From positions 248,001 through 312,000 of the forward strand of contig NZ_NIOF01000006.1 in assembly GCF_002205645.1 (NCBI RefSeq): a stretch of 64,000 bases of DNA. The letters run 5' to 3'. Below the pieces are notes generated by a model. The model saw nothing but the letters and a program-made list of their open reading frames with translations, made no database searches and was not told the origin of the DNA. Below are positions 19,647 to 28,200 of the stretch, piece after piece (position 1 is the first letter of the stretch; each line of letters begins with the position of its first letter). Position numbers and translations under genes: made by a program. Origin of the DNA: Roseateles aquatilis. GTDB taxonomy: Bacteria > Pseudomonadota > Gammaproteobacteria > Burkholderiales > Burkholderiaceae_C.

Positions 19647-22127
19647 ATGCAGCCACTCCGACTCACCCTCAAGGGCTTCCGCGGCATCCGCGACGGCCTG
19701 GGTCTCGACGAGATCACGCTTGACCTGGAGCGCCTTGCCGACGGTGCAGAACTGATCGCCATCGCGGGCCCGAACGGCAGCGGCAAGAGCACGATCATGG
19801 ACAATCTCGTGCCCTATCTCGGCCTCCAAAGTCGTGCCTCGATGTCGGCACCCGGCGGCTTCTCGTACTACGAGCACGTCTATCTGCCGGAGAGCCTGAA
19901 GGACCTGACCTGGGCGCACGAAGGGCGGTGCTATCGCTCGCAGATCGTCATTCGAGTCAGTGGCCGGCGACGCACTGAGGCATTCCTGCTCACGCTCGAT
20001 GATGGCGGACGCTGGTCCCCCGTGACGCTCGAGGATGGGACCATCTCGGATGGCCGGGTCGAGACGTACACGCGCTGTGTGGAGAGCATCTGCGGCAGTG
20101 CAGAAACCTTCTTCACCTCTGTGTTCGCAGCCCAGGGCAAGCGCCAGCTCAGCACCTATCGCAACGCCGAGATCAAGACGCTGCTGGCCGACCTGCTGGG
20201 GCAGGAGGAGATCCGGGCGCTGGGCCAGAAGGCGGCGGAGACCGCCCGCCTGCTGAAAGCTGGGCTGGCAACACTGCGTCAGGAACTCGCCGGGGTCGAC
20301 GCGGAGGATCAACACCTCGAGGCGGCGCGCCGAAAACTCGACGGCGCCGGCGATCGCGTGTCGGCGGCCGATCGCGCGAAGAGGTCAACGCAGTCTGCCC
20401 TGGAGGCCGCCCAGACGGGGCATGCCCGCGTGGTGGTCGAACGCGAGCAGTCGCGAGCCACCGATGCCCGGCGGGCACAGCTCATGGCCGAACGGCAATC
20501 CAACCTGGCAGGCGCGGCACAAGCGCTGAGCGCGCTCGATGTTCAGGAACGGGCCGAGCACCAGCGGCTGGAGCGCCTCGATCAGCGGGTCGCCAATCGG
20601 CTGCAGCAGGAACGTTCGCGGCGCCAGGCCTTGACCCAATCCCGGCAGCGATGCCTTGCGGCGCTCGCCGAGGCCGGCGCGGTGCGTCGCGCCGAAAGGC
20701 GCCTGCCGCTGGCGCAACGTGTGCAGGCGCTGCGCGGCGCACGCACGCTCGCCTGCCGCGAGCAGGTCCATCAGCTGACGCATTGCCAAGGGGCGGTGCG
20801 CCTCGCGGAGCAGCGCGCCGCCGCCATCGAACGGGATGCGGGTCGAGCCGTGCTGAAGGCTGAGGAACTCGCGCGCCGGTTCGGACTGACCGGCGAGGTG
20901 CCCTGCGCCGGCACGGACCTGCAGGGGCGTTGCAAGTTGCTCGCTGACGCGCGCGAGGCGCAGGTGCTGATCCCCAACGCCCAGGCCCAGGTCGCCCGTC
21001 TGGTGAGCGAGAAGTCCGAGGTCCAGCGGGAACTTATCGATGCCCGCCGGCGTTGCGGGGCACTGGCCGGCGCGCCGCACGCCCTGGCGCGGGCCGAGGT
21101 CCGCGAGGCCGTCGCACGCGAGCGGGCGAACCGCTTGTCGGTCGTGCGTTCGAAGGCCCAGGCGTGCGCGCAGGCGCAGGCGACCCTGGTCGAGATCGAG
21201 CAGGAACTTCAGGCGCTGGGGCTGCAGGCTAGTGAGGGCGCCGCTGCCGAGACCATCGACGAACGTGCGGAGCGCCAACAGATCGCGGCGGCACGAAAGG
21301 CGATCGAGGGGCAAAGGGATCAGCAGGCCGGGCAGACCGAAGCGGCGCTGGCGCGCCTGGATCAGGCGCTCGCAACGCTGCCGCCCGCCTTCGACGAGCA
21401 GCAGGCCGCGCGCGCAGCCCGTGCGCTGGCTACCGCGCGGGAGGCCCTCGCTGCGGCGGAGCGGGCAATGCTCACGGCGGTGCGTGAGTCGCAGCAGCTC
21501 GAGGAGGTCTCCAAGCAGTCGGCCCGGCTGGGCGAACGCGGCGAAAGCCTGCGCGCGCGCTGCGCTCGAGTCGAGGATGAGCTGGGCAACTGGAACCTCT
21601 TCGCCCGTTGCATGAGCAATGACGGGCTGATCGCTCTGGCGATCGACGATGCGGGACCTGCGCTGTCGGCGCTGGCAAATGACCTGCTGCTGGCCTGCTA
21701 CGGGCCGCGCTTCACGGTGTCCATCCGAACCTTGCTGGAGACGGCCAAGGGCGAGCAGAAGGAGGGCTTCGACATCGTCGTCCACGACGGCGATACCGGC
21801 GACAGCAAGAGCGTCGGCATGATGAGCGGGGGCGAGCGGACGTTGGTGGAGCTTTGCCTGACCCGGGCGATCGCGCTGTACCTGGCCCGAAACACGGGAC
21901 GCCGATACACGACCCTGTTCACCGACGAGGCGGACGGCGCGCTGGATCCGCAGCGCAAGCGCATGTTCATGGCGATGAAGAGGGAAGTCCTGCGCCTGGG
22001 TGGCTATGAGCGTGAGTACTTCATCTCGCAGACGCCCGAGCTGACGGCGATGGCGGATGCCGTGATCGACGTCGACGCGCTGAAGGCGGATGCGTGCGAT
22101 GTCGATCGCGGCGTGTCAATGGCGTAG
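19647..22127 (+). CDS. Complete SbcC/Rad50-like SMC ATPase carried by the transposon
   Basis: An 826-residue ATPase of the SbcC/Rad50 type. The N-terminal Walker A is GPNGSGKST (41-49). Then come GGFSYYEHVYLPES, two long coiled-coil stretches (roughly 190-330 and 390-640, Ala/Glu/Arg/Gln rich), the signature MMSGGERTLVEL and Walker B LFTDEADGALDP. Between the coils is PCAGTDLQGRCKL, a pair of cysteines eight residues apart, not the canonical CxxC zinc hook. It should act with an SbcD-like nuclease at DNA ends. It is homologous to, but clearly diverged from, the split gene at 15973/28201 in which its transposon sits. It may replace the lost function. Confidence 0.85.
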   Translation: MQPLRLTLKGFRGIRDGLGLDEITLDLERLADGAELIAIAGPNGSGKSTIMDNLVPYLGLQSRASMSAPGGFSYYEHVYLPESLKDLTWAHEGRCYRSQIVIRVSGRRRTEAFLLTLDDGGRWSPVTLEDGTISDGRVETYTRCVESICGSAETFFTSVFAAQGKRQLSTYRNAEIKTLLADLLGQEEIRALGQKAAETARLLKAGLATLRQELAGVDAEDQHLEAARRKLDGAGDRVSAADRAKRSTQSALEAAQTGHARVVVEREQSRATDARRAQLMAERQSNLAGAAQALSALDVQERAEHQRLERLDQRVANRLQQERSRRQALTQSRQRCLAALAEAGAVRRAERRLPLAQRVQALRGARTLACREQVHQLTHCQGAVRLAEQRAAAIERDAGRAVLKAEELARRFGLTGEVPCAGTDLQGRCKLLADAREAQVLIPNAQAQVARLVSEKSEVQRELIDARRRCGALAGAPHALARAEVREAVARERANRLSVVRSKAQACAQAQATLVEIEQELQALGLQASEGAAAETIDERAERQQIAAARKAIEGQRDQQAGQTEAALARLDQALATLPPAFDEQQAARAARALATAREALAAAERAMLTAVRESQQLEEVSKQSARLGERGESLRARCARVEDELGNWNLFARCMSNDGLIALAIDDAGPALSALANDLLLACYGPRFTVSIRTLLETAKGEQKEGFDIVVHDGDTGDSKSVGMMSGGERTLVELCLTRAIALYLARNTGRRYTTLFTDEADGALDPQRKRMFMAMKREVLRLGGYEREYFISQTPELTAMADAVIDVDALKADACDVDRGVSMA

Positions 22128-22165
22128 TCGCGGTCGTGGCGCGAGCCCGGCGCCGACAGCGCTGG

Positions 22166-22399
22166 TCACTGCGTGCCGGACCCTGGCATGCGCGGCTGTG
22201 CGACACCGACCCGCGCACCAAGGCCCCACAGGTACGCTTGGTCGAGTATCGGCTCGCATGCCGGCTCGCTTCGGGCGAGTTCCTCCAGGGCGCGCAGCAG
22301 GTGATCGGTGACACCGGGGCGTCCGGCGATCATGGCCAGCTTGTAGAGCCGCAACAGCGCTCGCGCGAGAGCGAGGTCCGACATGAGGGCGCATGTCAT
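22166..22399 (-). CDS. Small hypothetical protein under a metal-type promoter
   Basis: A 77-residue helical protein (LALARALLRLYKLAMIAG, LLRALEELARSEPA). GGAGG lies six bases before the ATG at 22399, so it is probably translated. A MerR-type promoter with a perfect dyad lies about 40 bases upstream. I recognise no family. It is the last minus-strand gene after the recombination operon and may be transposon accessory or metal-responsive cargo. Confidence 0.6.
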   Translation of the reverse strand: MTCALMSDLALARALLRLYKLAMIAGRPGVTDHLLRALEELARSEPACEPILDQAYLWGLGARVGVAQPRMPGSGTQ

Positions 22400-22439
22400 C
22401 GCAGACCTCCAGCGGGGCACCTGTGCCCCTGTCCTTCGC

Positions 22440-22470
22440 AGCTTAGACCTTGCTCCTGTGTCAAGGTCAA
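22440..22470 (-). promoter_or_regulatory. MerR-family-type promoter with perfect dyad
   Basis: On the minus strand TTGACC (22465-22470) and TAAGCT (22440-22445) are exactly 19 bases apart. The spacer region holds the perfect inverted repeat GACCTTG/CAAGGTC (22446-22452 and 22462-22468). The -10 box is identical to that of the mer promoter at 16675. The dyad differs from the mer operator (TCCGTAC), so a different MerR-family protein, not present nearby, should recognise it. Confidence 0.65.
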
Positions 22471-22485
22471 GACTTGGCCCGCGGC

Positions 22486-22908
22486 TCAGCGGCGCATCGA
22501 AACCACGTGCGGGCCGGCGGCGCGGCGCAGCTCGGCCAGTTCTCGCTCTCGCCGTTCGAGCATGAGGTGAGCGTCCTGCCAAGCCGCGAAGTAGTGATCG
22601 ACGAGCGCGGCCAACTTGTCCAACTGCTCGCGCAACTCGCGGTTCTCCCGGCGAAGCAGCTTCGCCTGACGTGCAGGGGCGCCTGACGGGTCGCGTGCGT
22701 TCCGCTGCGCCTCGTGCAGCGCCTTCAAGGCCTCGGGGTGGTACCGGTACAGCGCATTGCGGGAGATCCCGGCGATCTGACACAGGGTCGTCGCGGTGAG
22801 CGGCTGCACCGCGACGCCGGTGCTTGGCGTGCGAACCAAGGTGGCCAACGCGTCCTGAAGCCGCTGCGCCGTGGACCGGCTGTCGGCGTCGACCTTGACC
22901 TCACGCAT
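22486..22908 (-). CDS. DUF6262/TnpC-like transposition helper
   Basis: A 140-residue DNA-binding protein: an N-terminal helix-turn-helix (LTATTLCQIAGISRNALYRY) followed by a coiled coil (KLLRRENRELREQLDKLAAL). Its start overlaps the end of the 631-residue recombinase gene by eight bases. In Tn554-type elements a short TnpC of about this size follows TnpA and TnpB and influences transposition frequency or orientation. The same role is inferred here. Confidence 0.7.
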   Translation of the reverse strand: MREVKVDADSRSTAQRLQDALATLVRTPSTGVAVQPLTATTLCQIAGISRNALYRYHPEALKALHEAQRNARDPSGAPARQAKLLRRENRELREQLDKLAALVDHYFAAWQDAHLMLERRERELAELRRAAGPHVVSMRR

Positions 22909-24796
22909 GGCTGTTCTCCTCGGCGCTTCCCGCGTCGAGCGTCCGAAGCAGGGTATGGGCCTCGTTCAGGCGCTCGCGGACGATGCGCAGCGTTTGCCGC
23001 GGCAGAGCGGGTTCGTTCAGCAGCGACTCGCAACGTCGCGCCTGCTCGAGCCAGTAGGTCCGATGCTGCGGCGAGACCACGAAGTTCCTGCAGCGCGCGC
23101 AGGTCGAAGGTTCGCGTCGCGCCGGGTTCGGCCCGGCGGCGTTGCCGAGGCAGGCGCTGTGTTCTTCGCGGTAGACGCAGAAACCCCAGTCGCACACGCC
23201 GAGCACCAGGCCCGCGTCGACCAGTAGGCGCGCGTAGCTCTTGAGGTCCTGCTTCAAGCGGCTGCCCCTGAAACGAGGGCGCTTGGCCACGATCTCGATG
23301 CCTGCGCGGCCGCCGAGGCCCGGGGCGGACAGCATGTGCTCCCAAGCCGCCATGGACTGCTGCAGGATCTCGGCGTCGATCTCCTGATTGAGGCGATAGT
23401 CTGAGCCGACGTAACCGTGGTCGGTCTCCGCACGCTCGCGATGACCCAGGTGCTGGCTCAGCGCGAAGAGGCAGGTGCGGTCGCGCAGCGCCGCAAACCT
23501 GGCGAAGGTCTTGCGCCCCTGGTGGGTCGTCAGCCTCCAGGGCCGATCCTGATGGGTCAGCCCGAGTCTCGCGCCGAAGCGCTGCAACTGCGTGGCGACG
23601 CGCGACGGCGATGCGATCTCCAACTGATCCGCGCGGGCGTGAAACCACTCCGTCGCACCGTTGCCCCTGCGCCGGCGCAGCCACAACTCATGGCGGCCCG
23701 AAACCATGCGATGCTCCGCGGACAGCGCCTCGAGCACCGTAATCGCCTGAACGGCCACGGGCGGTGCGACCCATTCGTGAGGCCGGCCGTCGTATCCCGG
23801 CTGACGCTTGAAGATGCTGCCGACGATCACGGTGACCGGGGAATCGACGCAGGCACCACTATCGTGTCGCTCCTGCACGCAGCCGGCCTTCAAGTGGAGG
23901 ATCTCGCTGACCCGTGGCCCGACCAGATAGGACAGGACGACGAAACAGGCCGCGTAGAGCATGTCGATCCGCAAGACAAGCTCCGCCACCGACGCCAACG
24001 GCCGTTCGACTTCGGGCAGAGCACTGTTGGCCCGCTTCAACCTGCGCGTGGCCCGGCCGGTGTGAGCGTAGCCGCCTTGAGAGCGTCCAGCGGTCGCAGC
24101 CATCGCCTGGCGGTAGGTCTCCATCGCCTGCAGAACCCGTCCGGCGTCGCGCATGACGATGTCGACGGCGGCCTGGACCAGCGGCACGGCGACGCCGTCA
24201 GGGGTGGACGGCCACGGGCGGCGCAGACCCTCGCGATCACCGGCGGCCTGCCGGTGGTTGCTGCCGGGGAACGGATCGAATCCCAGGCCGTCGTCCAGCT
24301 CCATGCGGAAGCGATGAAGGTAGGTGAACAGGTACAGATGGCGCTGCACCGTGGACGCAGACCGCGACGGTCCGCGCGCCGTTGGCAGCTCGGCGAGCCA
24401 ATGCTGAAACTGCAGCAAGGCTGCCGCGTCGAGCTCGGCAAATCGGCTGAGGCCCTCCCGGTCCATCCAGCGCACGAGGAATCGCAGCGAGAAGAAGTAG
24501 TTCAGGACCGAGCGCGGTCGCAGCGGCAGGCCCGTGCACAACGATCGGCAGCGGATCAGGGCGACCAGTTGCTTGCAGGTCTGTCGCAGCGTCGCGTAGC
24601 GCGCGTCGGTGAAGTGGCGCCCCTCCTGCAGCGCGAAGTCCCAGGCCAGACTGACGGGCAGTTCCTCCTCGAGCGCGTTCGTCGGCGCGAAGCGCCAGAC
24701 CGGATCCTCCCAGCGCGAGTCCTTCAGGAACCAAGCGCGATCGTCAGATGCCGGATCGATGGCGGGACGCGGAACCTGGAGTCGCGATGTCTGCAT
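22901..24796 (-). CDS. Tyrosine recombinase, TnpB-like (third of trio)
   Basis: A 631-residue tyrosine-type site-specific recombinase, close in length to Tn554 TnpB. The catalytic pocket is visible: Arg in LVGPRVSEILHL, His-x-x-Arg in TTHQGRKTFARF, and HLGHRERAETDHGYVG with the nucleophile Tyr. The C-terminus has a cysteine pair (STCARCRNF) likely to bind zinc. It starts nine bases after the stop of the middle recombinase, in the same operon. Confidence 0.88.
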   Translation of the reverse strand: MQTSRLQVPRPAIDPASDDRAWFLKDSRWEDPVWRFAPTNALEEELPVSLAWDFALQEGRHFTDARYATLRQTCKQLVALIRCRSLCTGLPLRPRSVLNYFFSLRFLVRWMDREGLSRFAELDAAALLQFQHWLAELPTARGPSRSASTVQRHLYLFTYLHRFRMELDDGLGFDPFPGSNHRQAAGDREGLRRPWPSTPDGVAVPLVQAAVDIVMRDAGRVLQAMETYRQAMAATAGRSQGGYAHTGRATRRLKRANSALPEVERPLASVAELVLRIDMLYAACFVVLSYLVGPRVSEILHLKAGCVQERHDSGACVDSPVTVIVGSIFKRQPGYDGRPHEWVAPPVAVQAITVLEALSAEHRMVSGRHELWLRRRRGNGATEWFHARADQLEIASPSRVATQLQRFGARLGLTHQDRPWRLTTHQGRKTFARFAALRDRTCLFALSQHLGHRERAETDHGYVGSDYRLNQEIDAEILQQSMAAWEHMLSAPGLGGRAGIEIVAKRPRFRGSRLKQDLKSYARLLVDAGLVLGVCDWGFCVYREEHSACLGNAAGPNPARREPSTCARCRNFVVSPQHRTYWLEQARRCESLLNEPALPRQTLRIVRERLNEAHTLLRTLDAGSAEENSHA

Positions 24797-24805
24797 GGTC
24801 GAGCC

Positions 24806-26539
24806 TCAACGCAGCTCCGGCAATGGCGGCAGGAGTGGCCGCTGCGCTTCACCGGCCGCGAGGTCGTTCGCACCGAAGCGAGGGAGGATGTCTTCCTCGA
24901 GAATGCGCAGCGGCGGAGCGTAGACGGCCTCCCACCGCGCCGGGTGCAGCACCACAGCGGCCGCGCGCAGGTGATCGCGTGCCTGCAGCAGTCGGGCAAT
25001 GGTGGCGGGGTCGCAGGGGATGATCGCGTTGGGGCAGGTGAAACAGCCCATGAAGTGCGTGCAGAGCGCGCCGCTCCTCGATCCGGGCGCGGTGCCTGAG
25101 AGCGGATCCTTGCAGTCGAAGCCGAACATCGTGACCGCCGGCCCGCGCGGGGATGGCGGCTTGGACGATGTCGCCGGCGGGGTTGGAGGCAATGGCGTCT
25201 CGACATGCCGCAGGAATGCGCCCTGAAGATCCGCGATGCGCGAGCGATTGCGGGCCTGCACCAAGGGAGTCTGTACGTAGTGGACGGTCGTGGCGACGTT
25301 CACGTGGTTGGCGACGGCCTTGGTGCGCAACAGGTCGCCACTGAAGCGATAGAAGCAGGCCAGCACGCTCGGACGAATGAGCGCTGGCGCGAATGGCGGC
25401 AATCCGTGGCGCCTGCAGAACGGTCCGAGCCGGTGATGGACCGTGATGATCGACAGGGCGTTGACCGTGACGTGGCCTTTGAAGACGAAGAGTCGATTGC
25501 GCTGCGCGGCCGGCGCCAGAGGCACCAGCCGCTCGTTCCAGGCCAGGAGGTCTCTGACGAGTGCCGGCGGCTCGAAGGCCTGTGTGCTGTCGAAAGTCCG
25601 GCGCTGGATGCGCGATGCGCGCGCCTTGAACCAAACGAGCAGTTCGCGGTCGTCGAGCAGGGGCAGCGGCTGAAGGCAATCGCGCGTGAGATCGGCGATA
25701 GCCTCCGGGTTGCCGGCGGTATGAATCAGGATGGCCAGGTAGTAGGGCAGCAGCGTCTCCGCTCGGGGGTACAGGTAGAGACCCAGCTGCTTGGCGCCGC
25801 CGTATCGACGCACGGCTTGCTGAAGCCAGAAGTTGCCCTTGCGCTCGATGGTGTAGCGATCGGGAATGATGCCGCCGAAGCGTTCCTCGATCTGCGTGAG
25901 TGCCCAGCCGAGCGTGCCGGGCTTGTCGCCTTCGGACGCGCGCAGCCTGGCGGCCGACTCGCGAGCTGCGCGCATCGCGGCGATGTCCTCTTCGCAGGCA
26001 CGCAGGATGGCGCGCAGTTGCTGCGGCGACAGCGTTGCGCGCGGCGGCCTGTCGCGGCCCTTGCCGGGAAACGGGATGAAGGGGTAGTCGATGCTGCCGA
26101 CGAGGTCGGGGCGACACCGCTCGAGCCAGCGCAGCAGTTGGCGCAAGCACGAGTAGATCGACGCTCGCGTGGAGATCGCCCATGGTTCGCCGTCGGGGCG
26201 TCTCTGCATGTTGAGCCACTCGATGTAGCGCACGACCGTCGTTCGATTCAGGTCCGCAACCGACCTGACGGCGCCGGACTCGGCGGCGAACCGCTCGAAG
26301 ACCAGCATCGAATTCCAGTAGGAGACGATGCCGCGGCTCGAGCGGGCTCCAACGTGGGCCCAAAACGCTTGGGCGATTGCAGCGCGCGCGTCCTCGGGCA
26401 GATTCAACGAAGAGAAGTCGACGAGCGTCTTGCGAATCAGGCGAGGGGCATCGTGGCACACCGGCCGCTGGACTTCGGCCGGAGCGGCAGCCAACTCGGA
26501 GGTGAACCGCCGCACAGCCACTTCGTGCCGGGAGGTCAT
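24806..26539 (-). CDS. Tyrosine recombinase-like protein with incomplete active site (middle of trio)
   Basis: A 577-residue protein in the recombinase operon; its ATG at 26539 overlaps the stop of the first recombinase gene (ATGA). The SAM-like N-terminal arm and catalytic fold are recognisable (LLPYYLAILIHTAGNPEAIADL; RPSVLACFYRF; HVNVATTVHYVQ with a Tyr). Where active enzymes have the first catalytic Arg (TGxRxSE), this one has AGNPEAI, and the His-x-x-Arg box is not evident. It is therefore probably structural or regulatory rather than catalytic. The C-terminus has a cysteine-rich stretch (CTHFMGCFTCPN, then C). Confidence 0.8.
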   Translation of the reverse strand: MTSRHEVAVRRFTSELAAAPAEVQRPVCHDAPRLIRKTLVDFSSLNLPEDARAAIAQAFWAHVGARSSRGIVSYWNSMLVFERFAAESGAVRSVADLNRTTVVRYIEWLNMQRRPDGEPWAISTRASIYSCLRQLLRWLERCRPDLVGSIDYPFIPFPGKGRDRPPRATLSPQQLRAILRACEEDIAAMRAARESAARLRASEGDKPGTLGWALTQIEERFGGIIPDRYTIERKGNFWLQQAVRRYGGAKQLGLYLYPRAETLLPYYLAILIHTAGNPEAIADLTRDCLQPLPLLDDRELLVWFKARASRIQRRTFDSTQAFEPPALVRDLLAWNERLVPLAPAAQRNRLFVFKGHVTVNALSIITVHHRLGPFCRRHGLPPFAPALIRPSVLACFYRFSGDLLRTKAVANHVNVATTVHYVQTPLVQARNRSRIADLQGAFLRHVETPLPPTPPATSSKPPSPRGPAVTMFGFDCKDPLSGTAPGSRSGALCTHFMGCFTCPNAIIPCDPATIARLLQARDHLRAAAVVLHPARWEAVYAPPLRILEEDILPRFGANDLAAGEAQRPLLPPLPELR

Positions 26540-27726
26540 GGTTCTTGCGCCCCCGACAGCAGCGTGTCCAGGACGCCCTTGAGCACGCAGGCGTCGACGG
26601 CGATGGCGCGCAGGTACCGGTCCGTGGTCTCGACGTGCTCGTGGCCGAGCAGCATCTTGACGACGACCAGCGGGTTGACGTTGGCGCCCTCGTTGGCCAG
26701 ATGTTCGAGCCGTGCCAGCAGCATGCATGCGAAGGTCGCGCGCAGCAGATGCGTGGTCGCCTTGAAACCGCAAGCCTGTCCGGCCGAACTGACGGTGCGC
26801 TGGTAGGCGTTCTTGCCCGCCGGAGCGCCGCGGGCGTTGATGAACAGTGGTGAGCTGTCGATCGTTCGTCCGTTGCGGCGTGCTCGGCGAAGCCAGGCCC
26901 GACGGAGCCCGGAACGGTATCCGTTGGTCTCGTCGATCAGGCTCGCAGGTGCAATGACGTAGCCGGGCTTGCGGCCCTTGCGCAGAATCTCGATGGTGTG
27001 GTGAGCGGCGGCCGGGGGAGGTTGCTCGCCGATGTCGGTGACGCTGAGGCGCAGCAGTTCGCTGACTCGCAGGCCGGTGTACAGCTGCCAGCGCGCCATC
27101 AGGTCGTACGGTGGGGAGAGGGTCGCGAGCAACTCGCGGGCCTGCTCGGAGATGAGCGGCCGAGGCAGCGGTTCGTGCTGCCGCAGTACGAACAGGTTGC
27201 GGGCCCCGTCCGGTGCATACCGCGTGCGAGTCGAACGGTGACGTCTCGCGACGCCGAAGTCACCAGCCTTGTCGACCAGTGACGACTCGCTCAGCCAGTG
27301 CGTCCGGACAGCCCAGGCATAGAACCTGAGGACGCCGCGGACTCGGTGGTTGATCGTCGTGGTGCAGTAGGGGCGGCCGGTATGCGAGCTCGGCTGCGTC
27401 ATCATGCGATTGCGATAGGCGACCAGGTCGACGGCGTCCGCGCTGTTCCACGCGATATCGTTTTGCTCGAGCGTCTCGAACCAGTCGTAGAGAATCTCGG
27501 CGTAGGTTCGGAGCGTGTCCGGGGTGTGCGCGCGCTGGATCGAGTGCTCGTGCAGGTAGGCGACTGCCGGTTCGATCAGTTGCCAATGCTTGGTGAAGAG
27601 AAGCGGGAACCCGGTGGGACGCGGCTCGCGAAGCGAAATCGTCAACGCCTTCGCCGCCGTCGGCGCAAAGCGCGTGGCAACGTCGGCGGGATTCGGCAAT
27701 GAGGCCTTGCGAAGGATCGTCACCAT
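26536..27726 (-). CDS. Tyrosine recombinase, TnpA-like (first of trio)
   Basis: A 396-residue tyrosine recombinase with all catalytic elements: Arg in LYTGLRVSELLRL, His-x-x-Arg in HLLRATFACML, and LLGHEHVETTDRYLRA with the nucleophile Tyr. The N-terminal core-binding arm is normal. It is read first in the operon, with the 103-residue small gene six bases upstream. It probably cuts and joins the element ends at 16193 and 28196. Confidence 0.92.
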   Translation of the reverse strand: MVTILRKASLPNPADVATRFAPTAAKALTISLREPRPTGFPLLFTKHWQLIEPAVAYLHEHSIQRAHTPDTLRTYAEILYDWFETLEQNDIAWNSADAVDLVAYRNRMMTQPSSHTGRPYCTTTINHRVRGVLRFYAWAVRTHWLSESSLVDKAGDFGVARRHRSTRTRYAPDGARNLFVLRQHEPLPRPLISEQARELLATLSPPYDLMARWQLYTGLRVSELLRLSVTDIGEQPPPAAAHHTIEILRKGRKPGYVIAPASLIDETNGYRSGLRRAWLRRARRNGRTIDSSPLFINARGAPAGKNAYQRTVSSAGQACGFKATTHLLRATFACMLLARLEHLANEGANVNPLVVVKMLLGHEHVETTDRYLRAIAVDACVLKGVLDTLLSGAQEP

Positions 27727-27732
27727 CGCGCT

Positions 27733-28044
27733 CTACCTCGCGGTCAGATGCTTGACCGCCTCCACGAACGACATGTCGAGCAGGTGCATCGCCAAGTCGA
27801 TGGCGCCGCCACCGCCGGCGCGAGCGCGCGTGTCGTACCACTTGACGCCGGTGGTCAGGATCTCGAACTCACCGCGCGCGGTACTGGCATGCCAGCGGAG
27901 GCTGTGCTGGGCCTTGAGCGGCTGATACGTCGGGTCGGGCTTGACGTGATCGGCCAGCAGCGCGAGCGCGTCGCTGGCCGGCATCTGACGAAGCCGTGTC
28001 AACGTTGAGGCACTGAACGATCTGCGTGATCGGCGCGCAACCAT
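27733..28044 (-). CDS. Small CHC2/DUF3991-like domain protein
   Basis: A 103-residue protein. Its C-terminal part (EFEILTTGVKWYDTRARAGG then GGAIDLAMHLLDMSFVEAV) closely resembles the N-terminal nucleotide/DNA-binding module of DUF3991/TOPRIM primase-like proteins. The TOPRIM part is missing, so this is a standalone or truncated module. It is the gene nearest the right end, 150 bases inside it, and leads the recombinase operon. A role in target or end recognition is speculative. Confidence 0.6.
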   Translation of the reverse strand: MVARRSRRSFSASTLTRLRQMPASDALALLADHVKPDPTYQPLKAQHSLRWHASTARGEFEILTTGVKWYDTRARAGGGGAIDLAMHLLDMSFVEAVKHLTAR

Positions 28045-28168
28045 GCCGCGAACCCCTTCATGGGAGTTGCTGAAAACGCGGGACGCGCCGGGCTACTCGC
28101 CTCTGAAAGAGGCTGGGGCTGCTCGGGCTGTGGTCACTTTAGGCAGTGATGGCTCAGGAGGCAATCGC

Positions 28169-28196
28169 GTTGACACGCGCGAATGCAACCTAACAT
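28169..28196 (-). repeat. Right end of transposon (imperfect terminal inverted repeat)
   Basis: Read inward on the minus strand it begins ATGTT (28192-28196) and carries GTGTCAAC (28169-28176). These match the two blocks at the left end, with six more bases between them. The outer edge abuts the first base that restores the SbcC-like reading frame, apart from the CCCT repeat. Confidence 0.55.
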
Positions 28197-28200
28197 CCCT
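28197..28200 (+). repeat. Right copy of 4-bp direct repeat (CCCT)
   Basis: It matches 16189-16192 on the other side of the element. One of the two copies must be removed to rebuild the gene, as expected for a target duplication or shared core. Confidence 0.5.

Noticed and set aside
23417-25099. Long plus-strand open frame opposite the 631-residue recombinase
   Set aside because: It mirrors the recombinase on the other strand; its translation is Arg/Gln/Asp-rich with no family features, and the recombinase motifs are unmistakable.
25205-26806. 533-codon plus-strand open frame opposite the middle recombinase
   Set aside because: Antisense frame produced by high GC content; no motifs, and the overlapping minus-strand gene is in a tight operon.
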